A stretch of DNA of 22,225 bases. It comes from Dehalococcoidia bacterium UBA6627. GTDB lineage: Bacteria > Chloroflexota > Dehalococcoidia > UBA2979. A program made the translations under genes and the position numbers. The stretch covers positions 71,326 to 93,550 of the forward strand of contig DKLZ01000022.1 in assembly GCA_002455955.1 (NCBI GenBank), read 5' to 3'. Every line of letters begins with the position of its first letter. Positions within the stretch are counted from its first letter, which is position 1. Below are positions 15,425-22,225 of the stretch, in pieces. The notes under the pieces are model-generated. The model was not told the DNA's origin, did not search any database, and saw only the letters and a program-made list of their open reading frames with translations.

Positions 15425-16318
15425 CTAGAGCGGTAAATCAATCTGGTGCTTTGCGAGTTCGTCCCGTATCAGGATTTGTGAATTTTCACACACTTCGACA
15501 AGTGGTAACCGCGGCGATCCTACACGGAACCCAAGCTCGTTAAGCGCGAACTTCAGTGGGCTCGGGTTACTTTCACAAAAAAGCACATCGACTAGAGGCA
15601 ACAGCCGACGATGAATATCCGCAGCACCTTCAAGATTGCCATGAACGGCAGTGTTTATCATTTCACTAATTTGACCGCCGACTAGATGCGAGGCTACAGA
15701 TACGATGCCATATCCGCCTATAGCGAGAATGGGCAATGTATCACCATCATTTCCAGACCAAACATGAAAATCGCCGGGCGTATTATCGATAATGTGCGCC
15801 ACAAGTTCTAAATCGCCACTTGCCTCCTTCACGCCAACAATGTTCGGTAGTTCTGCCAGTGCAATGCTGGTGGTAGCGGTCATATTTAGAGCTGTACGTG
15901 AAGGGACATTGTAGAGCATGCAAGGCAGGGAAGTAGCTTCGGCGATCGCTGTGAAATGCGCGACCAAGCCAGGTTGGGTTGGCTTGTTATAGGCAGGAAC
16001 GGTGAGAAGCAAACCATCAACACCTATTTCAGCCGCGGCCTGTGACCTTTCGATAGAGGCAGCGGTGTTGTTGTCTGTCGCCCCGGCGATCACGGCGATA
16101 TCAGGACCAACAGCTTCCTTTACCGTGCGCCATACCTCGTATTGCTCATCGTCTTTAAGCGTCGGTGACTCCCCGGTTGTACCAGTGGACACTATACTTT
16201 CAGTACCCGAGGCTACGAGCGCTTTCGCGAGTTCGAAGGTTTGCGCTAGATCAACTTCTCCTTCAGGAGTCATAGGCGTGATCATTGCCGTGACAAGACG
16301 GCCAAAATTAACAGGCAT
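15425..16318 (-). CDS. dapA: 4-hydroxy-tetrahydrodipicolinate synthase
   Basis: A 297-residue class I aldolase that condenses pyruvate with aspartate semialdehyde, the first step of the diaminopimelate/lysine branch. The Schiff-base lysine is K164 in VGVKEASGDL. Y136 and R141 lie in LYNVPSRTALN, and the GTTGES motif (46-51) holds the conserved threonines. All are at expected positions and length is normal. GGGAG lies 6 bases before the ATG at 16318. It is the last gene of the proB/dapB/asd/dapA direction. A 196-base gap with a candidate promoter and a hairpin lies upstream, so dapA may be read both from the operon and from its own promoter. It shares its pathway with asd and dapB next door. 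Confidence 0.97.
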   Translation of the reverse strand: MPVNFGRLVTAMITPMTPEGEVDLAQTFELAKALVASGTESIVSTGTTGESPTLKDDEQYEVWRTVKEAVGPDIAVIAGATDNNTAASIERSQAAAEIGVDGLLLTVPAYNKPTQPGLVAHFTAIAEATSLPCMLYNVPSRTALNMTATTSIALAELPNIVGVKEASGDLELVAHIIDNTPGDFHVWSGNDGDTLPILAIGGYGIVSVASHLVGGQISEMINTAVHGNLEGAADIHRRLLPLVDVLFCESNPSPLKFALNELGFRVGSPRLPLVEVCENSQILIRDELAKHQIDLPL

Positions 16319-16348
16319 GTCTAACTCCCAGCCAAAATTCAGTCTGCA

Positions 16349-16385
16349 TCGCGCGCCTTAGCCATAACGTGACGGACGCGCGCGG
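16349..16385 (-). other. GC-rich hairpin in the dapA leader
   Basis: CGCGCGC-type runs at about 16350-16356 and 16377-16384 can pair over a loop of about 20 bases. On the minus strand the stem lies right after the candidate -10 box and about 30 bases before the dapA start. No T-run follows. It may be an mRNA 5' structure affecting dapA stability or translation. Confidence 0.35.
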
Positions 16386-16386
16386 A

Positions 16387-16395
16387 ATATTACCA
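16387..16395 (-). promoter_or_regulatory. Candidate extended -10 promoter for dapA
   Basis: The minus strand reads TGGTAATAT, matching the extended -10 form TGnTAnnaT, in the 196-base gap between asd and dapA. Transcription would begin near 16380. No good -35 hexamer is seen, which extended -10 promoters can tolerate. This is pattern evidence only. Confidence 0.35.
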
Positions 16396-16514
16396 GTTGG
16401 AAACTGATCATGGGGTTGTTATTTCAATTTTTTTACTTCTGCCACATTTTGTTCCACGTACTCATCGCTCATCATCGAACTACTCTAACTAACGTCAAAA
16501 CACCTAAACAGCAC

Positions 16515-17564
16515 CTACAGTAAATCGCGTTCTATAAGTTCTTCGGCGATCTGAATCGCATTTGTCGCCGCACCTTTCCGCAGATTGTCGCTTACGCACC
16601 AAAAAACCACACCACGATTTTCTGGAACTGTCGGATCTAAGCGAAATCTCCCAACATACGTAAGATCGTTGCCTTCGGATTCTAAAGGCGTAGCGTAGCT
16701 TTCTGGATTAGTCGAAATCGATATTCCTGTTTGTTCACTTAGCGCTGAATAGAGAGCCTCTAACTCGATGGTGTGATCAAACTCGACGTGCACTACTTCA
16801 GCGTGTCCCACCATCGTCGGAACACGAACACATGTCGCCGCGACAGGAAGACCTGGCTGGTGCAAGATCTTTCGCGTTTCATTCCTCATTTTTATCTCTT
16901 CAATTGTGTATCCAGATTCATCAAAGTCATCCACCTGAGGCAATACGTTCATGGCGATCTGCCGCGAGTAGATCTTCGGCACTGCAATTTTTTCACCAGA
17001 TCCAAGTGCCTCGATCTGTTCACGCAGCTCGGCTGCTGCTGCTGTCCCACTACCAGTAACAGCTTGATAGGTAGCCGCCGTTACCCGTACCGGTGTTGCG
17101 ACTGATTTCATCGCGTGAAGCGCAAGAACCATAGGTGTGGTTGTGCAATTTGGTATAGAAACGATGCCTTCATGCCATTCAAGATCGTCGCCGTTTACCT
17201 CAGGCACGACCAGTGGAACGTTAGTATCCATTCGATATGCGGAACCATCATCAATCATTACCGTCCCAAGAGAACGCACGATCGGGCCCCATTTTTTCGA
17301 AGCTTCTGAGGTTGCCGAACAAAAAACAATATCAGATGTAGCGAGTGCAGCTGCACTTGTTTCTTCGACAGTTATCTCGGCGCCACGAAATCGAATCTTC
17401 TTACCGGCTGAGCGCGAAGTTGCAAGTAATTTGAGCTCCTGAATAGGAAACTCGCGCTGTTCAGCAACCCGAAGGAATACCTCGCCAACAGCTCCTGTTG
17501 CTCCGATCACTGCCACATTTGGAATGACTTGCTCCTTGGACTCAAATCCACCTACAAAGCCCAT
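16515..17564 (-). CDS. asd: Aspartate-semialdehyde dehydrogenase
   Basis: A 349-residue enzyme (from the ATG at 17564) that reduces aspartyl phosphate to aspartate semialdehyde with NADPH. The nucleotide-binding loop is VAVIGATGAVGE. The nucleophile is C140 in SIPNCTTTPM, Q167 is in TYQAVTGSGTAA, and the acid/base histidine is H254 in MVGHAEV. Length is slightly above the usual because of a 13-residue N-terminal extension with no family match. A TTG at 17570 would add two more residues. AAGGAG (17532-17537) sits 6 bases before an ATT codon (17525) exactly where homologs normally begin. So the true start may be the non-standard ATT, giving 336 residues. It lies 86 bases after dapB and feeds dapA. 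Confidence 0.96.
   Translation of the reverse strand: MGFVGGFESKEQVIPNVAVIGATGAVGEVFLRVAEQREFPIQELKLLATSRSAGKKIRFRGAEITVEETSAAALATSDIVFCSATSEASKKWGPIVRSLGTVMIDDGSAYRMDTNVPLVVPEVNGDDLEWHEGIVSIPNCTTTPMVLALHAMKSVATPVRVTAATYQAVTGSGTAAAAELREQIEALGSGEKIAVPKIYSRQIAMNVLPQVDDFDESGYTIEEIKMRNETRKILHQPGLPVAATCVRVPTMVGHAEVVHVEFDHTIELEALYSALSEQTGISISTNPESYATPLESEGNDLTYVGRFRLDPTVPENRGVVFWCVSDNLRKGAATNAIQIAEELIERDLL
17532..17537 (-). promoter_or_regulatory. Strong ribosome site inside the annotated asd N-terminus
   Basis: AAGGAG on the minus strand lies 6 bases before an in-frame ATT at 17525-17523, which encodes the residue just before PNVAVIGATG. The upstream ATG at 17564 has no clear ribosome site. The site points to an ATT start or to chance, since Lys-Glu codons can spell AAGGAG. 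Confidence 0.4.
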
Positions 17565-17650
17565 GTGCAATCGTAACTCTACATTTTTACCAGAGGGCGG
17601 AGGTAATTTTTGATTTACCGACCCTGATCACAAGTAATCGAAGAGGTTTT

Positions 17651-18427
17651 CTACGACAAACCGACGAGCTGGTCGAGCCCTTCGACTAGGTGATCTTGCT
17701 CGATCACCTCTCTAATTGCGAGTAGCACTCCAGGAACGAACGAATCACGACCTGTGGAGTCATGACGCAGCGTTAAGGTTTGTCCTTGACCGCCAAAGAT
17801 CACCTCTTGATGAGCCACCAGACCAGGTAGACGTACTGAGTGGATCCCAACGCCTCCTTCAACGCCGCCCCTCGTGCCATCAATATGAGTTAATGCTGGC
17901 TCATTGTGACGAAAGTTAGATGTCCGCATTTCACGCATCAATCGAGCAGTCATGAGCGCCGTGCCACTCGGTGCATCTACTTTCTCATCATGGTGCAATT
18001 CAATGATCTCGGCAGAATGAAAGTATTGCGATCCGAGACGTGCCATGTACATCAGCAACACAGCGCCTATGGCAAAGTTCGGAGCCACTACCGCGCCAAG
18101 GCCTTGTTTCGCACACCCTTCCCGTAATCGCTTTAGCGTCTTATCGGCTATTCCACTTGTACCGATCACCGGACAAACATTGTATTCAAGAGCTGCTTCA
18201 ACTAACGCAGGGGCAGCTTCGGCATTCGTAAAGTCAACCACAACATCAGGGCTTGTTGCTCTAAATAATTCTCCCGGATCGGATTGCAGAGGTAATCCAT
18301 CGGAGCTGCTGTGAATAGGTGAAATCGGTTCGAGAATGCCAACCGGACTCATATCGTCCTCATCCTCAACAGCTCCGATGATCAACGTTCCCATTTGCCC
18401 GGTACCGCTGATCACAACACGGATCAT
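17651..18427 (-). CDS. dapB: 4-hydroxy-tetrahydrodipicolinate reductase
   Basis: A 258-residue NAD(P)H-dependent reductase acting just after DapA in the diaminopimelate/lysine branch. The Rossmann loop is SGTGQMG (7-13). VVVDFTNAEA and VIGTSG are the usual nucleotide-side segments. The substrate motif ELHHDEKVDAPSGTA carries the catalytic histidine pair (H145, H146) and K149. PNFAIGA and GGVGIHSVRLPG are also typical. AGGAG lies 6 bases before the ATG at 18427 and overlaps the stop codon of the small upstream gene (gap of 9 bases), so the two are almost certainly co-transcribed and translationally linked. Asd follows after 86 bases. Confidence 0.97.
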   Translation of the reverse strand: MIRVVISGTGQMGTLIIGAVEDEDDMSPVGILEPISPIHSSSDGLPLQSDPGELFRATSPDVVVDFTNAEAAPALVEAALEYNVCPVIGTSGIADKTLKRLREGCAKQGLGAVVAPNFAIGAVLLMYMARLGSQYFHSAEIIELHHDEKVDAPSGTALMTARLMREMRTSNFRHNEPALTHIDGTRGGVEGGVGIHSVRLPGLVAHQEVIFGGQGQTLTLRHDSTGRDSFVPGVLLAIREVIEQDHLVEGLDQLVGLS

Positions 18428-18436
18428 GAAATTCTC

Positions 18437-18754
18437 CTATTCGCCATTCTCCATATCATCTTGGCTCTCGGCGGCAGTTTCTTCAGCAAATACACCAACC
18501 TCTTCACCGCGCCAGACGGTAACAATGAGATCTTCACGATAAGGATCCCCAGAGAGCACGACTCGTTCATCGATTTCGGCAATCAGGCGTTCAATCTCAT
18601 CATCAGTGACCGATGAATGGACTGCGAGCGTTGCGTGAGCGGCTGACGTTGTGAAGTGCACATCTACTCGACCGATAGAGTGCTCGGGGGTTTCGATTAC
18701 CCATTGCTCAGAGTTTGTGGTTCGCGCTTCTCTATCGAAGCTATAGTCAGGCAT
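18437..18754 (-). CDS. Small acidic protein upstream of dapB, function unknown
   Basis: A 105-residue soluble protein. I chose the ATG at 18754 because GAGGAG (18761-18766) is 6 bases upstream. A longer frame to 18826 begins with TTG and has no such site. The protein has an N-terminal polar stretch, a central region alternating beta-like segments (RVDVHFTTS, HATLAVHSS) with an acidic helix (DDEIERLIAEIDERV), then EDLIVTVWRG and an acidic disordered tail ending in Glu/Asp-rich residues. It has no transmembrane segment, cysteines or recognisable motif. It sits 9 bases before dapB, so a role linked to the amino-acid block is possible but unproven. I do not recognise the family. Confidence 0.72.
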   Translation of the reverse strand: MPDYSFDREARTTNSEQWVIETPEHSIGRVDVHFTTSAAHATLAVHSSVTDDEIERLIAEIDERVVLSGDPYREDLIVTVWRGEEVGVFAEETAAESQDDMENGE

Positions 18755-18773
18755 CGAAAACTCCTCTGTGCTT

Positions 18774-18842
18774 TTAGGGGCCGATGCTACACTGGTGACC
18801 GCTCTTGCGCTGTGTCTGAAGAGCAACCCCAGTAGCTTTCAT
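18774..18842 (-). CDS. Possible 22-codon leader ORF between proB and the dap cluster
   Basis: On the minus strand an ATG (18842-18840) is preceded by AGGAG (18848-18852) with a 5-base spacer. The frame runs 22 codons to TAA at 18776-18774, and the peptide reads MKATGVALQTQRKSGHQCSIGP. It ends 19 bases before the ATG of the small gene at 18754, in a different frame. Its Lys content (2 of 22) is not high enough to be a classical attenuator peptide. It could be an upstream ORF that couples ribosomes to the next gene, or chance. No similarity is recognised. Confidence 0.35.
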   Translation of the reverse strand: MKATGVALQTQRKSGHQCSIGP

Positions 18843-18900
18843 CGATACTCCTAGTCTTGCCTACAAAATCATAAACATTCCGTCAGTCGAAATGACAAAC

Positions 18901-20055
18901 CTACACAAGCACTAAGTTGTTTCGATGTACGACCTCCTCAGAGTACTCGTAACCAAGAGTCTCAACGATCTGCTCAGAGTGTTTCCCAGCGATTTTTTCA
19001 ATCTCGATCCGATTGTAGTTCGCAAGCCCTATAGCAACATGCACACCGTGCATATCGTAGATATCTACCACGTCACCACGAGAGAACTCACCCTCGGCTG
19101 TGCTTACTCCCGCCGGCAGAAGTGATTTACCACCATCTTGTATAGCCGTGGCTGCTCCCGCATCTACCATTACCTTTCCTCGGACTTGGAGCCCTGACAA
19201 GAGATAACGGCGCCGACTTTCAATGCGATCGCCCGTTGGAGAAAAATGCGTTCCTAGGAGTTCACCGGTGGCAACTCGCACCACGACATCATGTTCGTTC
19301 CCGTCAGCGATGACGACGTGACTGCCATGCTGTGTTGCGAGCTTTGCAGCCGCAACCTTAGACATCATGCCTCCGGTCCCTCTTGCGCCTGGCGCCCCTG
19401 CTGCCGCTTGTAGAATTGTCGCGTCAACACGAGGAATTTCACGTATCAATTCTGCGTCCGCGTTGCGCGCAGGATTCGCAGAGTACAACCCGTCAATATC
19501 AGTTAAGAGCAACAAAAGGTCAGCATCGACAAGATTCGCAACTTGCGCTGAAAGATGATCGTTGTCACCGATATTGTGTGAATCAATCTCATCTACCGAG
19601 ACTACGTCATTTTCGTTAATAATCGGCACAACGCCGAGCTCGATTAGCCGCGTTAAGGTGTTCCGAGCATTGAGATAACTAACCCGATCAGCTAGATCGG
19701 TCGCAGTCAGTAGGGCCTGCGCAACAACCATCTTATGTCGTTCGAAAAGGTTGTCCCACAGAGACATGAGCCTGCTCTGCCCGACAGCCGCAAACACCTG
19801 TCGAGCCTGAACGTCCCGAGGATGCAAACTGGAGATGCTATCGCTCGTATCTACGTGATGGCTCCCTGCTGCAATTGCTCCTGATGTCACAAGAAGCACT
19901 TCCATATTATTAGCCTGTATCGTGGCGATTTGTTGAACGAGATTTACCATCGTTGAGAGGTTTAGTTCGTTGCTCCCGGCGGTCAAAACATTAGTACCCA
20001 CCTTTACAACTATGCGCTTGTGTTCGACATGAAGTGACTCAGATTCGCCGGGCAT
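18901..20055 (-). CDS. proB: Glutamate 5-kinase with PUA domain
   Basis: A 384-residue kinase that phosphorylates glutamate in the first step of proline synthesis. The amino-acid-kinase domain (about 12-270) contains KRIVVKVGTNVLT, LVTSGAIAAG, IINENDVVS, IGDNDHLSA, LLLLTDIDGLY and GTGGMMSKVAAAKLA. A PUA domain of about 100 residues follows (from SGLQVRGKVMVD). I chose the ATG at 20055, where AAGGA lies 8 bases upstream, because family members begin shortly before KRIVVKVGT. The frame extends to 20190 but that part has no family match and would run into the divergent gene. proA is not in the window. The stop lies 146 bases before the next minus-strand gene, which is likely on the same transcript. 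Confidence 0.96.
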   Translation of the reverse strand: MPGESESLHVEHKRIVVKVGTNVLTAGSNELNLSTMVNLVQQIATIQANNMEVLLVTSGAIAAGSHHVDTSDSISSLHPRDVQARQVFAAVGQSRLMSLWDNLFERHKMVVAQALLTATDLADRVSYLNARNTLTRLIELGVVPIINENDVVSVDEIDSHNIGDNDHLSAQVANLVDADLLLLLTDIDGLYSANPARNADAELIREIPRVDATILQAAAGAPGARGTGGMMSKVAAAKLATQHGSHVVIADGNEHDVVVRVATGELLGTHFSPTGDRIESRRRYLLSGLQVRGKVMVDAGAATAIQDGGKSLLPAGVSTAEGEFSRGDVVDIYDMHGVHVAIGLANYNRIEIEKIAGKHSEQIVETLGYEYSEEVVHRNNLVLV

Positions 20056-20160
20056 TGCTAGGATCCTTGGTATTAAGCTCATCGAAATGAGACGAATGAT
20101 ACAAATAGGATCGCGAAGCACACGCCCACCGTCGAGGCATCTTGCAAAATAAGGGGTCCC
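20056..20160. promoter_or_regulatory. Divergent intergenic region between proB and the YihY/BrkB gene
   Basis: A 105-base gap holding both promoters of two outward-read genes. A short hairpin is visible: on the minus strand CTCAT-TTCG-ATGAG (20078-20091), a 5-base stem with a UUCG loop in the proB leader. TATCAT-like and GATACA-like elements exist, but I cannot pair a -35 with a -10 convincingly on either strand. Confidence 0.4.
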
Positions 20161-21279
20161 GTGGCACACCCTGAGCTCAGCCAATCGCAATCACCAATAG
20201 GCTCGACCCGTAACGATTCGCCGTCGCCACAACAAACGAACCCTGCACGCCTCAGGCCTCCATCTTGGTTCAACATTGCATTGCGTATCGGTGGCAGGGC
20301 ATTGAAAAATTTTGCCGAAGATCGCGGCACTCAAATGGCAGCAGCAATTTCTTACTACGCTCTTTTTTCTCTGTTACCGCTATTGATTCTGACAGTTGCT
20401 CTCTTCGGTCTCATACTTCGTGATGCCAATCTTCAGATACGGGTAATCGACGAACTCGTTGCGTCGCTACCTATACTGCCCGCTGAGGTGAGTGATGTTG
20501 TGGTTGGTACTGCTAGTAACGCCCCGCAGCTCGCGTTTATAGCGTTCCTCGGAGTGTTCTGGACCTCAGGAGCACTATCAGCCTCGGTACGCACCGCTTT
20601 GAATGTTGCTTTCGAAGTGCGTAAAGCACGCCCGGCCTTACGAGGTAAAATCGTGGACTACACACTTCTACCTGTTCTTGGGCTACCAGTACTAGGCAGT
20701 GTCCTCCTCTCCGCTAGTTGGCAAATCGTCCAACAACGGACAGCCAATCTCCCCCTTTCATCAAACATTGAATGGCTATGGGAATTCGCGACACTTGGCG
20801 CTTCGCTCTTGCTCTCGTTCTTAACGTTTGCATTGCTCTATTGGTTGGCGCCCAACCGACAAGTGCGCTTCCGTTACCTCTGGCCTGGCGCCCTCTTCGC
20901 TGCTTTTGCGTTCGAAGGCCTCAAGTACGGTTTCACGATTTATCTCACTAATTTTGCAAGCTACGAAATTCTTTATGGCGCACTCGGCGGCGTAGTGGTG
21001 TTACTTTTTTGGGTCTTTTTGAGCGCAAACATTTTGATCATTGGGGCGGAAATCGCAAACGAGGTTCCGCATGTCTTGCATGAGGAACCTCGCCATGGTC
21101 ATGAAGATGAAACTGAAAGTCGTTCTGCCCTCTTCGCTGTGTGGAAGGTTATTCGCTGGCTAACTCTTGCCCCCGAAGATGCCGAAGATCATGTGCCACC
21201 AGGCGCATCCCGCCAATTCCCTTCCGCTAACAAGCCCAAGAGGCAATCGAACAGGTCAACAAAGCGCACTAGCGAATGA
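20161..21279 (+). CDS. YihY/BrkB family inner-membrane protein
   Basis: A 372-residue protein of the YihY/virulence factor BrkB family, formerly called ribonuclease BN by mistake. An N-terminal polar region (1-35) is followed by the conserved GTQMAAAISYYALFSLLPLL entry helix and about six transmembrane segments near 62-86, 121-141, 166-186, 208-230, 240-262 and 270-296. FALLYWLAPNRQVRFRYLWPGALFAA and the late SYEILYGALGGVVVLLFW are typical. The C-terminal 75 residues are polar, with a Lys/Arg/Ser-rich end. The GTG at 20161 has AGGGG 4 bases upstream. It is divergent from proB and converges on ileS with 13 bases between stops. The molecular role of the family is not established. Confidence 0.92.
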   Translation: MAHPELSQSQSPIGSTRNDSPSPQQTNPARLRPPSWFNIALRIGGRALKNFAEDRGTQMAAAISYYALFSLLPLLILTVALFGLILRDANLQIRVIDELVASLPILPAEVSDVVVGTASNAPQLAFIAFLGVFWTSGALSASVRTALNVAFEVRKARPALRGKIVDYTLLPVLGLPVLGSVLLSASWQIVQQRTANLPLSSNIEWLWEFATLGASLLLSFLTFALLYWLAPNRQVRFRYLWPGALFAAFAFEGLKYGFTIYLTNFASYEILYGALGGVVVLLFWVFLSANILIIGAEIANEVPHVLHEEPRHGHEDETESRSALFAVWKVIRWLTLAPEDAEDHVPPGASRQFPSANKPKRQSNRSTKRTSE

Positions 21280-21292
21280 CAGTTCGGTGCCG

Positions 21293-22225
21293 TTATTTCC
21301 CACTCGTTCGCATCAACGATAGGACAACTTCCAAGCCTTCAATCTTTGTGGTTGCTGATGACCATCCTTCAGAAGCTTCTCCGCTCTCGATGCTCAATGC
21401 CAATGTCTCTTCCGCTATGTAGTCGACGTGATCTGCTACTACTTGAGTAATGCCAGACTCTTCGGGCGCTTCATAACGCACCGCTATACGATCAGCAACC
21501 TCGAAACCTGCTTCGCGTCGCATATCTTGCAATCGACGAACGAGCTCGCGAGCAAGTCCTTCTGAATGAAGCTCCTGCGTGATCGTCATGTCAAGAAGCG
21601 CCATATACCCGCCATCTTCCGCAGCGGCCCAACCCTCACTTGCTTCAACATCAACGATGATGTCTCCTCCACCAAGCTCAAATCCGTCAATCTTTACTAC
21701 TTGAGCATCGCGCATCGCACGCACAATTTCCGGAGCATTCGCTGTTTCCAGCGCTGCTCGAATTTTTCCTACTTCTCGTCCAAACTTCGGTCCGAGCACT
21801 GAAAGATTCGGACGCAGTTTGTACGTGACACGCTTACCGGCATCTGCAGGAACCTCGATCGTCTTAACGTTCAGTTCGTCGGCGATCAACGGAGCCAGAC
21901 GTTCGAGCGCACGTCGGTCAGCATCAGTTCGCGGTATAAGTACGGCTCTGCCAAGAGGCTGACGAACACGAACTCCTGCAGATGATCGTGCGGCCCGCCC
22001 CAGCGACACCATTCGTTGTACCGCTGCCATTTCGGTGCTCAAAGTTGCATTAATTAGCTCTTCGTTCGTTTCAGGCCAACTTGAAAGATGTACGGAATCT
22101 GTCCCGCCCTCGACACGCCCCGCAACGAGATTCCGATATAGCGATTCGGCTACAAACGGAGTGAACGGCGCCAACAGTTGAGACAAAGTTGCGAGGCATT
22201 CGTAGGGAGTGCGTAATGCTACTCG
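21293..22225 (-). CDS. ileS: Isoleucyl-tRNA synthetase, C-terminal part
   Basis: The frame is open to the window edge, so about 310 C-terminal residues are visible and the catalytic HIGH and KMSKS parts lie outside. The visible start TPYECLATLSQLLAPFTPFVAESLY matches the anticodon-binding domain of IleRS. It continues with HLSSWPETNEEL, GRAARSSAGVRVRQPL, ADELNVKTIEV and LRPNLSVLGPKFGREVGKIRAAL. This long C-terminal region without a zinc-binding cysteine cluster resembles type 2 (IleS2, eukaryote-like) enzymes. That type is known for reduced mupirocin sensitivity, but inference from the tail alone is limited. It converges on the YihY/BrkB gene with 13 bases between stops. Confidence 0.95.
   Translation of the reverse strand, partial: RVALRTPYECLATLSQLLAPFTPFVAESLYRNLVAGRVEGGTDSVHLSSWPETNEELINATLSTEMAAVQRMVSLGRAARSSAGVRVRQPLGRAVLIPRTDADRRALERLAPLIADELNVKTIEVPADAGKRVTYKLRPNLSVLGPKFGREVGKIRAALETANAPEIVRAMRDAQVVKIDGFELGGGDIIVDVEASEGWAAAEDGGYMALLDMTITQELHSEGLARELVRRLQDMRREAGFEVADRIAVRYEAPEESGITQVVADHVDYIAEETLALSIESGEASEGWSSATTKIEGLEVVLSLMRTSGK

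Noticed and set aside
16428..16434. Run of seven T on the plus strand as a terminator of asd
   Set aside because: asd is on the minus strand, where this is a run of A, and no stem precedes it in the right direction.
16319..16514. Lysine riboswitch ahead of dapA
   Set aside because: The likely leader is too short for the five-helix lysine riboswitch, and none of its conserved internal-loop motifs is seen.
20056..20190. Longer N-terminus of ProB from 20190
   Set aside because: The extra 45 residues do not resemble glutamate kinases and overlap the divergent gene start. The ATG at 20055 has AAGGA.
1..22225. tRNA, rRNA, CRISPR arrays, insertion sequences, phage or defence genes
   Set aside because: I saw no cloverleaf-like segments, regularly spaced repeats, transposase or integrase motifs, or nuclease/helicase clusters in the coding or intergenic parts.

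Overview
This window looks like a bacterial chromosome segment. By eye it has intermediate GC, uses Shine-Dalgarno starts with some GTG and TTG, and is densely packed. The mix of genes best fits Chloroflexota, perhaps the Dehalococcoidia/SAR202 side. It includes a type-2-looking IleRS tail, an FSA-type transaldolase next to rho and pyrG, an aldehyde:ferredoxin oxidoreductase, a UlaG-like metallo-hydrolase relative and a CitE-like paralog. That placement is inference from gene content, not a search result. There is no rRNA, tRNA, CRISPR, IS element, phage gene or obvious island, and no gene-free stretch exceeds 300 bases.

Layout. (1) 1-1377, plus strand: the C-terminal part of a ketoacyl-ACP synthase, then a UlaG-like metallo-beta-lactamase-fold protein whose metal ligands appear lost. 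(2) 1381-9135, minus strand, read from high to low coordinates: aldehyde:ferredoxin oxidoreductase, pyrG, a four-helix membrane protein (DUF2269-like), FSA-type transaldolase, rho, and a LysM-M23 peptidase. (3) 9281-15256, plus strand: M16 peptidase, alpha/beta hydrolase, a CitE-like protein with an eroded active site, purA, a second DUF2269-like membrane protein, a MUG/TDG-type DNA glycosylase, and a zinc-ribbon membrane protein. (4) 15425-20055, minus strand, read from high to low: proB, a possible 22-codon leader ORF, a small unknown protein, dapB, asd, dapA. This is an amino-acid block covering proline entry and the aspartate-semialdehyde to dihydrodipicolinate branch. (5) 20161-21279, plus strand: a YihY/BrkB membrane protein, converging on the C-terminal part of ileS (21293-22225, minus).

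How the genes work together: asd makes aspartate semialdehyde, dapA condenses it with pyruvate, and dapB reduces the product towards diaminopimelate and lysine. proB commits glutamate to proline. pyrG and purA supply CTP and adenylosuccinate, and each is followed at once by a DUF2269-like membrane protein. Most of the window is ordinary core metabolism. I do not see a clear new defence or mobile system. The best leads are family members that keep the fold signature but have lost canonical active-site residues (the UlaG-like protein, the CitE-like protein and the divergent ketosynthase tail), a small ORF ahead of the dap cluster, two possible non-AUG starts, and several leader hairpins.
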